This document shows positions 29,801 through 38,289 of a DNA stretch of 52,500 bases, piece by piece. The stretch's first letter is position 1, and every line of letters begins with the position of its first letter. Origin of the DNA: Symbiodinium natans (taxonomy: Eukaryota > Sar > Dinophyceae > Suessiales > Symbiodiniaceae); the NCBI GenBank assembly GCA_905221605.1, contig CAJNDS010002190.1:140001-192500 (forward strand), in the 5' to 3' direction. The notes beneath the pieces were generated by a model. The model saw only the letters and a list, made by a program, of their open reading frames with translations, was not told where the DNA came from and made no database searches. A program made the translations under genes and the position numbers.

Positions 29801-31805
29801 GTCTGATGCCACGTTGTTGCCGAAGCAGGGAGAAGGCCGAGGAGTATGCGTTCTACATGTGGCCAGGGTTTCTGACACCAATGAGTGTTCGGGAATGGGC
29901 ATGTTGGACTCGGGAGCATCACATCCTCTCAGATCACTTCGTCCTGGTGAACAGCTTCCGCAGCAAAAGGTGTTGGTGTCTTTAGCTGTTGGATCTCGGG
30001 AGATGTGTATTACCCCAGGTGGGACCCTGGTAACTCCTGAAATGGTAGATCCACTAGTGCCAATTGGCAAAGCGAGCGCCTTGGTTGGTCTCAGAGTTCA
30101 GTGGCGTGGTGGCAAGTGCACAGCCTCACATCCTGTTCTGGGAGAACTTCGCGTTCGTGATCTGAATGGGTGCCCTTGTTTGGAAAAGGAGGTGGCGCTT
30201 CAGATCATTGATGAAATGGATTGGTGTTCACCAAAGCAAGCATTGAAGGTGGCACGTATGGTTCAAGGGTGTCCGAATACGGACAACGAGGTGGCTGTAA
30301 AAGCGTCGTTGCAAAGCGCAGCGCGGACAGCGTCAGCGAATGAGGAGGAGTTCGTCCAGGCATGCTGGCGGTTTCTTCGGTGGTATTATGGGGATATACC
30401 AGAAAATATGCTGATGGAGCTGTTGCCACGTGGAGATATTGCGGCGTTGCCTTTCAACCGTCATAAAAGGAGACGGCTGGCACGAGCAAAAAGGGTGGTG
30501 GTACACCTATTTTCGGGAAAACAAAAATGGCATTTTCCCAGTCGGGATGTGGAGGTACTGGAGCTGGATTTGAAGAAAGGCGGTGACCTACATAATTCGA
30601 GCGTCTGGAAGTATCTTCTGCATCTGGCGGCTGAAGGAAAGGTGGTTGCTGTGGTTGGAGGACCTCCATGCAGGACAGTGTCAAGGTTGAGAGGTGAAGA
30701 CGGTGGTCCACCTGTATTACGCCGACGCTGTGGGCCTGAACGGTTGGGATTAAAGAGTCTTCCTTGGCCACATCAAGAATTAGCTCAAAAGGATGGTGTT
30801 TTACTTCTGAAGATGCTTTTCCTATATGACGTGGCGGTGCATTCAAGGTGTGGAACTGCTGAAGTCATCAATGGGAGTTCTGTCTTCTTTGGTATGGAAA
30901 GCCCTGGGGACCCTGAACTCATAGGGAAGGATTTCTCTCAGAACGGCAAAACGGTCTTGAGTGCTGAGGATCTGGTGGATGGTTCTCAGGAAGGGCTCTC
31001 AAGTCCTACCTTCTGGAGTTGGCCAGAGGTGAAAAGCTTTTGTGAGCGTTATGGAATGTACGCTGCACATTTTGATCAAGGAGCATTGGGACATGCTCTG
31101 GTGAAACCTACGACTTTCCTGGTGTCTGATATGGAACTGTGGGAATCGTTGGAACAGGTTCGCGTGGTTGTTCCGTGGTCGGCAACATTCGCTTCTACCC
31201 TGGAAGAACGTATTGGACAATCCTCCATATGGGCGCGATGGGCGTTTGGATTGGTTAAAAGAATACGTCACAGGTTGGCACAATGGTTGCATGAGAGCGA
31301 TGCTGAACGGGAAGCTACGGTGTTAAAAAAGGGAGAACGAGAAGGGACGTTGCGGAGGTTGACAGCTGAGGAGCGAGCTTTCCGTGACCATTGCCTAAGG
31401 GGGCATATTCCTTTCAGACGTGATTGTCAAATTTGTGTGTCTGCCGCTGGAAAAGAGCGTCGCCATTTGAGGCGGAAGCATGGGGATGCTTACACTTTAT
31501 CATTGGACTTAGCAGGTCCATACAAGTGTTCAAAGGATGCTCACCAGCAGAAGCCACGACACGCTGTTATTGGTGTGTATCAATTTCCAATGTTGGATCC
31601 CAATGTGGGTCGCCCTCTTGAAAAGGAGGAAGATGCGGATGAGGTGGAAGATCAGGTGGCAGATGAAGGTGCTGGTGTTGGAGAATGGTTAGGCGATGCC
31701 GTCGCGAACTTCGAGGAGGAAGACTCTGCACCGGTGGAACCTGCACCAGTTCTGGAGGCAGAGGTGTTGAAAATCCAAGCTTCTGAAAATCCTGGAAGGA
31801 ACTGA
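26838..31805 (+). CDS. Retrotransposon gag-protease-methyltransferase-like-integrase (N-terminal part)
   Basis: Starts at GCCATGG (26838), a good initiation context; upstream in-frame codons back to 26808 lack ATG. It encodes about 1655 residues. A low-complexity N-terminus and a gag region (about residues 425-690) lead to a CCCH finger (from C704) and a CCHC zinc knuckle (CFECGAVGHLQPQC, 734-747). Two retropepsin-like motifs follow, VALVDTAAT (D863) and MLDSGASHP (D1024). Residues about 1215-1430 resemble a C5-cytosine methyltransferase: VVVHLFSG (1220), GGPPCRTVS with Cys1278, MESPGDP (Glu1354), FDQGALGHALVKPTT (1412). An integrase HHCC finger (H1518, H1523, C1530, C1533) and the first catalytic Asp (SLDLAGPY, D1557) close the open part. 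An acidic insert then runs into TGA at 31803, so integrase is cut before its second Asp. Confidence 0.9.
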   Translation: MDMMRRRSEPGPLSAANDAEENRGDGGEERQQMVQALTDGREVAMIQPTSQVENEVVPVPAANPFWSERAHEEMRLRQSRPASLPASGGDRSGEETRRPPSLPELRDREPVPAERPSSGLMGQMERGNIGETQGEEELIPDLSGEEQGEDMAVVKRALKELLVQTKELGNRLHRVEEKSYTSAASGSASRARSTGVVDANAAYPLGMTPEKQYPPGQVFYTDGMGGFWTVLPDGTWLPIEGYDLPKGCDLQPLPEPRKGDVHVEDEKEVPMMHVTEGKKPSRLPPLNYPMGGSASGGYASGPPGLTHVPITSLPSGVDGSAALLGNQPGFVSARETSTQENSAGSGGYTMVDDVPYRWKMIAGKLELEKVPLTVFTPGMGHGLPQGPGGRVSLPPGAVVPRGMPNIGDSSGTERPEALGKHVMSLPTLADYTPSNPTALGDWIAMIEPMLSSLTDTGRVWWQSVYTKAYEAYAKWLSVSPLERLGIKAELEGLKAVRTVHVLLEQRAVSLLLQAIPERLKTEIVSTRMLGSVMIFYKLLTVYQPGGANERSTMLNFLVQPSSATSISEAIKGVRQWAQWRSRLRELRASEPDATLLIKGLDALSSALLAKHPTVHFRVASFREKLGVDYSPTSETATQLAEMLQAEFELLLHSAGEQEVKQDSDAKKRARLNKAQKGTGDETEEGDKGKGKGKRYSGDGERPFCWIYGKTEAGCKFGSRCKFRHDKDSLERGRCFECGAVGHLQPQCPYKDGVSSNADSNPERNRSKGNSPKGGKGGKGAKWGNAKKAEVAEVGDETANAGLDKGSASPSSPSTPNQVLAEALEVLKSMKLSSAQSASSGDPSVRMLCDSGLFQQEGRVALVDTAATHLARTLFPWECLPDTTVMVQSALGGVTMRITEKGTLIREDNGPLIIPLWLILEFGANLTVINGMCHVSAKSSLDQLLWFEHGCLVMDYKTAEKMVLHAERQRASLSHSQWRNGRADCGVGSSDATLLPKQGEGRGVCVLHVARVSDTNECSGMGMLDSGASHPLRSLRPGEQLPQQKVLVSLAVGSREMCITPGGTLVTPEMVDPLVPIGKASALVGLRVQWRGGKCTASHPVLGELRVRDLNGCPCLEKEVALQIIDEMDWCSPKQALKVARMVQGCPNTDNEVAVKASLQSAARTASANEEEFVQACWRFLRWYYGDIPENMLMELLPRGDIAALPFNRHKRRRLARAKRVVVHLFSGKQKWHFPSRDVEVLELDLKKGGDLHNSSVWKYLLHLAAEGKVVAVVGGPPCRTVSRLRGEDGGPPVLRRRCGPERLGLKSLPWPHQELAQKDGVLLLKMLFLYDVAVHSRCGTAEVINGSSVFFGMESPGDPELIGKDFSQNGKTVLSAEDLVDGSQEGLSSPTFWSWPEVKSFCERYGMYAAHFDQGALGHALVKPTTFLVSDMELWESLEQVRVVVPWSATFASTLEERIGQSSIWARWAFGLVKRIRHRLAQWLHESDAEREATVLKKGEREGTLRRLTAEERAFRDHCLRGHIPFRRDCQICVSAAGKERRHLRRKHGDAYTLSLDLAGPYKCSKDAHQQKPRHAVIGVYQFPMLDPNVGRPLEKEEDADEVEDQVADEGAGVGEWLGDAVANFEEEDSAPVEPAPVLEAEVLKIQASENPGRN

Positions 31806-34435
31806 AGGACCATTTGACCCAACCTGTCCGTATGATCAACTTCGTTATGGTGGAGCCGATTGTGGATAAACAGCAAACAACTGTTTTGTCGGCGGTTCAA
31901 AGAATGATGGTGCGCTTGCAGAGACATGGGTATCCGGTGTTGAGAATCCACTCAGATCGAGCGGGGGAGTTTGTCAATGCACGCTTTCGGTCCTTTTGTG
32001 AAACTCGTCTGATATATAGGACCACTGGTGATCCTGGAGTCCCGCAAACAAATGGGCGCGCTGAAGCATGTGTGGGTTTATTCAAACGTGGTGTGAGGTC
32101 GCTCTTAAAGGAGGCGCGACTCGGGCCGGCGTACTGGGCACTGGCTGCTCGCCATTGGTCAATGTTACGGTGGCAGAAAGCTGAAAGGGAGTTGGGTTTA
32201 AAACGGAAAGCATTGCTTCCCTTTGGTGCTCAGATTCAAGTCAAACGTCGTCCGTGGGAGTTGCTGGGTCCGGATGGAACAAAGAAAGGTCGGCAATGGG
32301 TCGATCGTACGCAGCCCGCGCTTCTTTTGGGTCCATGCGATGACCTACCTGGTGGTTATTGGGCGGAAGCTCAAGGGACTGCAAAAGATCCGGATGAACT
32401 GGTGTTATTTCCCTGCACTACGATTTTTTCCAATATAAAGGAACCGCCTGCATTGGAGCTGGAAGGGGTGGTAGAAGAACAGGAGCCTTCTCCTCCGGAG
32501 CATCGTCTCAAGGGGAAAAAACCAGCGCTTCGGTTCACTGATGAGGAAGGTCCTCCTTTACCTCCGCCTCGCGATCCTCCAGCTCACCATCGGTTAAAGG
32601 AAAAAAGCCCGGCCTCTTCACTGCGTGGTCATGTGGGCTCTTTGCGCTTGCTTCGCAAGCGGGGGGAGAGTCCGCCCTTAGAAATTTTCGAGGATGACAT
32701 GCAGGGTTTGGGGGAGCTGGAAGAAAATGCAGATGTTGAGGACAATGTTCCTGGTGATGAGTATTGGCCGACATGCTGTTCTCCTCATGAAAATGCTTAT
32801 TTGGTCTGCAAAAGTGAGACTGCCGAGGATGGAACACAGTTGGAAAAAGAAGAACAAAAAGCCAAGTCAATGTATGAAAGGTCTATGTATGATTACGTGG
32901 ACTGTGAGGAGCTTTTGGAAGGGATTGTATACCCAAAGAGGGTGAATCGGAGAGGTGGTATCAACAATTGGTGCACAAGTACGCGAGCTCTGGTGTTGGG
33001 CCACTATACTCATGGCGGAGTGTGTGGTATTACAAAAGAGACCCATCGAAGGCCATGGCTATGTCGTTATTTGACATCATTCGTGAGGCACCACAATCCT
33101 GAAGCCAAATTTTCTGCTCTTCAGATCTCGTGCAATGCTCCGGTATCATTGCATAGGGATAGTCACAATGAAAAGCATTGCTGCAATTATGTGTGTGGCT
33201 TTGGTGACTATAAAGAGGGTCAGCTGTGGGTTGAGGATGAAAAGGTTTTGGAGGAAGGAGCTGAAGTGGTGGAGCAATCCTATGGGAAGAAAGTCTTACC
33301 TGGAAAATTGGTGGATATCCACTGGAACTTCATGTCGTTCTTTCCGAGAAAACTGCATGGTCCTATGCCTTGGAAAGGGAACAGGGTATCCTTGACAGGG
33401 TACACACCTGTTTTTATGGAGCGTTTGAGCTACAAGGATAGGTGCTATCTTCTCCAATGCAAGTTTCCTCTTCCGGAACCACAAGCTGAAGAAGGTGAAA
33501 CAAGGAAATGGTTAAAAATGACGCTGAGAGAAACCTCGCTGGACGACCTTGCAGAGGAGGTAGACTATGCTGTGTTCGAAGCGCATCAATGGGCTCTAGA
33601 GGAGCATTTGAGTATTCGACGCCTAATTGCTGAACAGGAATGTTGCATTTTGGACGAGTTCCATGGATCGGCCAATGAGTCGAATGAGGAAAAAGGATCA
33701 GAGACTAGAGAATGGCTGGTTAAAGCAAAAAGGGCTGAGGAACAGCTCTCGAAGTTTTTGGTCAAAGCAGCTCAAGTTCAGCAGGTGGTACAGGAGAATA
33801 CCGCGCTGGAGGCAGCAGAGGAGGTTGAGTTCCTGCAAACAAAAACGATTCCTACACAAGAAGCCATGCAAGAGCTGGAAAAGTGGAGGGATTCATTGTC
33901 GGACGAGGTGAAGTCTTTGGTTAAAGAGTTGGAGGTGGTGGAACCAACAACTCAAGAAAAGTTGGACAAATTGGCGGAAGAGCCTAATGCACCGGTGATT
34001 GAGTACGTTCCCAGTCTGGTGGTGTTTACCCGAAAGCAAGGGACAGGGAGGAGGCGTGCCCGTATCTGTGCATGTGGGAACTTTATTTCGTCAACGGCAG
34101 CTACAGAATACGAAGGGCCAAGGTCCCTCAGTCGTCACTCGCTGTACGCTCCAGGTTTAGATTCAACTACATTTAGGTGTCAAGTGAGGCACGCAGCACA
34201 TATGGTGTGGATCATCGCTGGCTTAGACATCTCCAAAGCTTTTCTGACGGCGCCGATGAATAGGGCGCAAAGAGAAGGGCGTCTGGTGGTGGTGCAGCCT
34301 CCAAGGGCGGCGGTGAAATTGGGTCTTTGCACAAAAGAGGAGCGGTGGATTGTGAGGAAGGCCTTGTACGGTTTGGCCGAAAGTCCTGCAGCATGGGTGG
34401 AGTGGCGAGACCAACGTCTTCAAGGCATGTCTTGA
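31787..34435 (+). CDS. Retrotransposon integrase (C-terminal part), oxygenase-like region, reverse transcriptase (N-terminal part)
   Basis: Same polyprotein in the -1 frame. The frame is open from 31787 and overlaps the upstream frame by 19 bases. Integrase continues with IHSDRAGEF (Asp codon 31955) and TNGRAEA (Glu codon 32063), giving the classical D-x35-E spacing. After a basic and Pro-rich linker, a region around 32960-33420 looks like a 2OG/Fe(II) oxygenase: LHRDSHNEK (His 33152, Asp 33158), LWVEDE, FPRKLHGPMPW (His 33356) and RVSLTGYT (Arg 33383, an RxS motif). A Glu/Lys-rich helical stretch precedes reverse transcriptase, which shows LDISKAFLTAP (Asp 34226) and KALYGLAESPAAW. The frame ends at TGA 34433-34435. 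There is no slippery heptamer of the usual X XXY YYZ form at the frame change. Confidence 0.88.
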   Translation, partial: KSWKELKDHLTQPVRMINFVMVEPIVDKQQTTVLSAVQRMMVRLQRHGYPVLRIHSDRAGEFVNARFRSFCETRLIYRTTGDPGVPQTNGRAEACVGLFKRGVRSLLKEARLGPAYWALAARHWSMLRWQKAERELGLKRKALLPFGAQIQVKRRPWELLGPDGTKKGRQWVDRTQPALLLGPCDDLPGGYWAEAQGTAKDPDELVLFPCTTIFSNIKEPPALELEGVVEEQEPSPPEHRLKGKKPALRFTDEEGPPLPPPRDPPAHHRLKEKSPASSLRGHVGSLRLLRKRGESPPLEIFEDDMQGLGELEENADVEDNVPGDEYWPTCCSPHENAYLVCKSETAEDGTQLEKEEQKAKSMYERSMYDYVDCEELLEGIVYPKRVNRRGGINNWCTSTRALVLGHYTHGGVCGITKETHRRPWLCRYLTSFVRHHNPEAKFSALQISCNAPVSLHRDSHNEKHCCNYVCGFGDYKEGQLWVEDEKVLEEGAEVVEQSYGKKVLPGKLVDIHWNFMSFFPRKLHGPMPWKGNRVSLTGYTPVFMERLSYKDRCYLLQCKFPLPEPQAEEGETRKWLKMTLRETSLDDLAEEVDYAVFEAHQWALEEHLSIRRLIAEQECCILDEFHGSANESNEEKGSETREWLVKAKRAEEQLSKFLVKAAQVQQVVQENTALEAAEEVEFLQTKTIPTQEAMQELEKWRDSLSDEVKSLVKELEVVEPTTQEKLDKLAEEPNAPVIEYVPSLVVFTRKQGTGRRRARICACGNFISSTAATEYEGPRSLSRHSLYAPGLDSTTFRCQVRHAAHMVWIIAGLDISKAFLTAPMNRAQREGRLVVVQPPRAAVKLGLCTKEERWIVRKALYGLAESPAAWVEWRDQRLQGMS

Positions 34436-36058
34436 ATGTCAAAAGATGGACAAGCAATGAGCTTTCAGAGGTCCAACGCAGACCCAAGTCTGTTCCTTAT
34501 TATGGCGCAAAAGAAGCCGGAAGGTGTAAGCAAGTTGGTGGGGACAATGGGTCTTTACGTGGATGATTTTTTGATGGCTGGGACTATGACAGTGCTCCGG
34601 GAAGCCTTGGAACAGATCAGGAAGGAGTGGAAAACTTCTGAACCCGAGTTCTGTGGTCCAGGCTGTGGTGATGGATTCCTGAAGTTTTTGGGTGTCCAAA
34701 TCTGGTATCGAAATGGCAGCTTCTTTCTCAACCAGGAGGACTTCGTGAGAGATTTGCTGAACCGAAGAGGGTATCAGATTGATGAAACTGGAAAAGGTAG
34801 TAACCTGCCAATGGTGAAAGAAACTCCAGGTGAAGAAGAGGAGGTGGATATTCCCTCCTTGCGAGCGGCTCAAGGTGCCGTAGGGGAGTTCCTCTGGGTG
34901 GCAATCAAAACTCGACCTGATTTGGCTTTTTGCGCAAGCCAGTTGTCTTTGTGGACATCCCGAAGGCCGCGATTTGTGGTTAAAAAGGCTGAGGAGGTAT
35001 TTCGATATCTTGCTGCAACTCCAACGTTAGGCCTGACGTTTGGTGCAATCGCAACATGCGAAAAAGAAAGGAATGAGGTGTTGCGTTATGGGCGAGGCGT
35101 CAAGGTGGTGGAGTCTTACGCGGATGCTAGCTTTGCAGCAGGTGAAAACGAAAAGAGCCACTCAGGAGCGGTGGTGGTTTGGGGTGATTGTCCAGTGATG
35201 TGGGCAACGCAGAGACAATCAACGGTGGCTTTGAGCACTGCTGAAGCTGAATTGCATGCGTCTATAGAGGGAGCAACGATGATTCAGTCGTGCACCCCTA
35301 TAATTGCCGCTTTGGTTGGAACAGGTGAAGAATCGCTGCAAAAAGTGCTGTATACAGATTCGGTTTCGACGTGCTCAATCATTCAATATCCTGCTGGTAG
35401 CTGGAGAACAAGACACCTGAGAATTCGAGCAGCTGGTGTCAGGTCTCTGGTGGACCGTGGTTACATGGTGATAGCGCATCTTCGTGGTGAGTATATGATT
35501 GCTGATCTGTTGACAAAATTGATGAGTGGACAGGTTTATGCAAAGCAAAAGGCACTTTGGGGTCTCCAACTGTTAGTGCAAGGAACTGACTTGAAAAGAG
35601 CCTCTCTTGCAATGGCGGTCATGATGGTGGCTGCATCCCTGCAAGGGATGGCAACAGGTGGAGAAGAAGTGTCAGCTGCTGGTTTCTTTTGCTCAGAAGA
35701 AGGGGCGTGCCAGGTCGCCAATACATCTACGGTTATGGTTCTGGCTCAAGGTATTGAAATGGTTATCAACAATTCAGACCTTGTTGCGTATTTGGTGGCA
35801 GCAATCATACTCTGGGAATTGGCATGGTGCCTCTTTCGGCGGCTGTACAAATGGCTGTGGATCAAGAAAGTGGTGGTTATTCCTGCGAGTGCCACTTTGT
35901 ATACAACAGTGGGTGGGAACTGTATGCACGCAAGCAGTGACTGTGATGTTCTGCGATATTCACAGCCCAGGGCTAAGACGCTTTGTAAGCATTGCCTCAA
36001 GGATGGCTGGGTGGTGAATGCTGAGTTCCTTGGTGAGGAACGGGCCGCTGGAACGTAA
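34436..36058 (+). CDS. Retrotransposon reverse transcriptase (C-terminal part), RNase H, membrane/Cys-His tail
   Basis: In the same frame as the preceding part and separated from it only by one TGA, so probably one original reading frame (a Trp TGG turned TGA is the simplest reading). It carries the reverse transcriptase active site GLYVDDFLMAG (Tyr codon 34556), then RNase H with YADASFAAG (Asp 35123), LSTAEAELHAS and LYTDSVST. Beyond RNase H there is a tail of about 170 residues not needed for a basic copia element: a hydrophobic stretch LVAYLVAAIILWELAWCLF (about 35780-35836), a basic flank, then GGNCMHASSDCDVL...LCKHC (about 35915-35995), a likely metal-binding Cys/His cluster. Ends TAA at 36056. 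Confidence 0.88.
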   Translation: MSKDGQAMSFQRSNADPSLFLIMAQKKPEGVSKLVGTMGLYVDDFLMAGTMTVLREALEQIRKEWKTSEPEFCGPGCGDGFLKFLGVQIWYRNGSFFLNQEDFVRDLLNRRGYQIDETGKGSNLPMVKETPGEEEEVDIPSLRAAQGAVGEFLWVAIKTRPDLAFCASQLSLWTSRRPRFVVKKAEEVFRYLAATPTLGLTFGAIATCEKERNEVLRYGRGVKVVESYADASFAAGENEKSHSGAVVVWGDCPVMWATQRQSTVALSTAEAELHASIEGATMIQSCTPIIAALVGTGEESLQKVLYTDSVSTCSIIQYPAGSWRTRHLRIRAAGVRSLVDRGYMVIAHLRGEYMIADLLTKLMSGQVYAKQKALWGLQLLVQGTDLKRASLAMAVMMVAASLQGMATGGEEVSAAGFFCSEEGACQVANTSTVMVLAQGIEMVINNSDLVAYLVAAIILWELAWCLFRRLYKWLWIKKVVVIPASATLYTTVGGNCMHASSDCDVLRYSQPRAKTLCKHCLKDGWVVNAEFLGEERAAGT

Positions 36059-36244
36059 ACTTTTTCAAGTTCGAGGTGAAGAAATCCTCAATGGTATGGG
36101 ATTCGGCCAATGAGCTGAAGGGTCGTCCTGGAAGACGTAAAACCATAATGTGCATTTCAAGCAGCTGGCTGCTGCCTAAACGGTGGTTTTTGGCCAAGGA
36201 TCTGCACCTCCAACGTGTCCTAGGAAATCCTAGGACAGGGGGAG
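36059..36244 (+). other. Retrotransposon 3' untranslated segment with polypurine tract
   Basis: Non-coding stretch between the last stop codon and the 3' LTR. It ends in GGACAGGGGGAG (36233-36244), immediately before the LTR, the expected place for the plus-strand primer. Confidence 0.75.
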
Positions 36245-36467
36245 TGCGGAGCTGCAACTGGTATTGTAGAAAAGAGTTAGTGTTGAGAGTTGAAAGGGTT
36301 AATAAACCCGGAAATCATGTTTGGCTCAAGACCCTGGGCAATGCGCCCTGCTGAAAAGGTGTGTTGGGTTGTTCTTTGGGTTTTGTTGTTGGTTGTTCCA
36401 GGGAAATCAAGGGTTTCTGTTGGGGTTGACTGTTTGGTTTCTCGTCCCCCTTCGGTTGCCCCCCGTA
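36245..36467 (+). repeat. 3' LTR (223 bp)
   Basis: Matches 26554-26776 throughout. Followed by the second CCCTA target copy (36468-36472), which is also the first unit of a run of about a dozen CCCTAAA repeats. Confidence 0.93.
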
Positions 36468-36730
36468 CCCTAAACCCTAAACCCTAAACCCTAAACCCTA
36501 AACCCTAAACCCTAAACCCTAAACCCTAAACCCTAAACCCTAAACCCTAAACCTCCACCTCCAAGCTTAGCAGTCGCACATCGAAATGTAGGGGAAGGGG
36601 TTCAGGGAATTGGGGTGAGGGTATGATCCAAATCATGTTCGTGGGAGCTTTCTACGATTGCTTTTGCTTAAGGGACCCTTTTGGGGGGCCAATATTCCCA
36701 AAGCCCTGTTTTGTGTTGCTCACATAGTAC

Positions 36731-36799
36731 CCAAGGCCCCAGAATCATCGGCCCACCGCTTCGAGGCCGACCAGGCTTTAGTGTGCAGGGCTTCGGGCG
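36731..36799 (-). CDS. Exon, first one right of the retrotransposon
   Basis: Reads PEALHTKAWSASKRWADDSG. Acceptor TTGAAG, donor GTACTATG. It may belong to the same gene as 26135-26180, in which case the element sits in their intron. Confidence 0.6.
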
Positions 36800-37509
36800 C
36801 TTCAAGGGTGCAGGGTTTGTGGGTCGAGGGTTTAGGGTTTTGGGGTTTGGGGTTTGGGGTTTAGGGTTTAGGGTTTAGGGTTTGGGGTTTAGGGTTTTGG
36901 GTTTAGGTTCTGGGGTTTCGGGTTTAGGGGCTTTAGGCTTAGGGTTTGGGACTTAGGGTGCATGTGTCGAGGGTTGGGCGCGGACTCAAGCGCAGACCTT
37001 GTGGTCAAAGGCGCCTCCAGTCTACTCTTTGTACCGAGACGCCACTCACGCAAAACCTGAAAATTGAAACTCCGAGCCCCAGACACCCAAGCCCGATGAA
37101 GTATGACAGCAACCGTGAACATTGTATTCAGGAGCATGAAAAACAATAACAATAGGAACAGCAGAAGTAACAGCTGTATTCACAACAAGTCAGAACAACA
37201 ACAGTAACATGATTACTACATAAACCCTAAACCCTATGGCACCGTGTTCTTGGAGCCATCTTGCACTAGTAAGGATCTAGATTCAAGAGTAACCGAGGAA
37301 GGAAAAGGGCACCCTTCTTAGTTTCAAGGGGATTCTAAGAGACCCGAAACCCGAAAAAATGGAAGAAGGGCCTACCTTGGATCCTAGTAGCCCTAAACCC
37401 TAAACCCTAAACCTTAATCCCTAAACCCTAAACCCTAACCCTAAACCCTAAAACCTAGCAGCAAAAAAGAGGAAGCAGGGCCTAAGTACTCTGGGTCCTG
37501 GAATAGGGC

Positions 37510-37599
37510 TGGCCGCTGAGCCCCGGCCTCATCCTGGAAGGTGACGACGATCCGAGTGCCGGCGCGGAGGAAGGAGGCGCAGTGGGTGCCAAGAGGCTC
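37510..37599 (-). CDS. Exon, unassigned protein
   Basis: Reads EPLGTHCASFLRAGTRIVVT then FQDEAGAQRP. Acceptor AATCAG, donor GC (GCCCTA). Confidence 0.6.
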
Positions 37600-37609
37600 C
37601 TGATTTAGG

Positions 37610-38260
37610 GTTTAGGGTTAGGAAGGGTTTAGGGTCCTAGGGTGTAGGATTTTAGGGTGGATCGTAGGACAAGTTTGGGGGTTAGGGTTTAGGGTTTTAG
37701 GGTGGATCATAGGGCAAGTTTAGAGTTTAGGGCTTTCGGGTTTGAGGGTGGATCATAAGACACGTTTAGGGTTTAGGGTTTTCGGGTTTTTGGGTTGACG
37801 GCTGAGGGTTTAGCATTTTGGCTGGAGCATAGGACAAAACCTGGTAGGAGCTTAGGGTTTAGGTTCATAGGGAAAAGTCTGGAGGTCCTTCGCAACGCTT
37901 AGGGCTACGTGCCGTTTTAGGGGTCTTAGGGTTGGGATCTTTCGGGAACTTTGGGCTTAGGGTTTCTATGGGGGGCTTTCCGAAAATGTGGGTAGCCTTC
38001 TTTTGTGGTGGCCCCCTTTAAGGCATTCTATTCTTGTTGGGGTATCAAAAAAAGGCGCATCTCTATTTTGGGAAATACCTTTTGGTGTTGATCGTGCTAT
38101 GGTGCTTTTAGGGTATAGAGTCAGAATCTCAGACCAAGGCCCTAAGGGTTTAGGGTTTCGGGTTTAGGGCTTAGGGTTTAGGGTTTCGGGTTTAGGGCTT
38201 AGGGAAGTTTAGGGTTTCGGGTTTAGGGTTTAGGGCTTAGGGGAAGTTTAGGGTTTCGTG
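37610..38260. other. Degenerate telomere-like repeat, no gene seen
   Basis: TTTAGGG units mixed with longer imperfect units of the form GGTGGATCATAGGACAAGTTTAGGG. A segment at 37970-38100 resembles 20605-20720 (both carry TTTCCGAAAA followed by G-rich then CCCC-rich blocks), so it may be a dispersed element. Confidence 0.45.
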
Positions 38261-38289
38261 CGAGCTCTTCATCTTGCAGCCCTCTCAGC

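Larger units (their letters stand above)
26554..36467 (+). mobile_element. Ty1/copia-type LTR retrotransposon, full length, ORF broken twice
   Basis: Element bounded by two 223-bp LTRs that I read as identical, flanked by a 5-bp direct duplication CCCTA (26549-26553 and 36468-36472). The LTRs start TG and end TA rather than the usual TG...CA. Internal order is primer site, gag, zinc fingers, two protease-like motifs, methyltransferase-like region, integrase, oxygenase-like region, reverse transcriptase, RNase H, C-terminal tail, polypurine tract. Integrase before reverse transcriptase is the copia order. It lies antisense to the surrounding exons and inside telomere-like repeat, so probably in an intron. 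Identical LTRs imply a recent insertion, yet the polyprotein has a frame change near 31787-31805 and a TGA at 34433-34435. Confidence 0.95.

Noticed and set aside
31784-31805. Programmed -1 frameshift site in the retrotransposon
   Set aside because: No X XXY YYZ heptamer in the overlap and the break falls inside integrase rather than between gag and pol; kept only as one option under the finding on breaks.
36290-36487. Small frames inside the LTRs (GLINPEIMFGSRPW...)
   Set aside because: Present identically in both LTRs, running into repeat; no sign of a protein.
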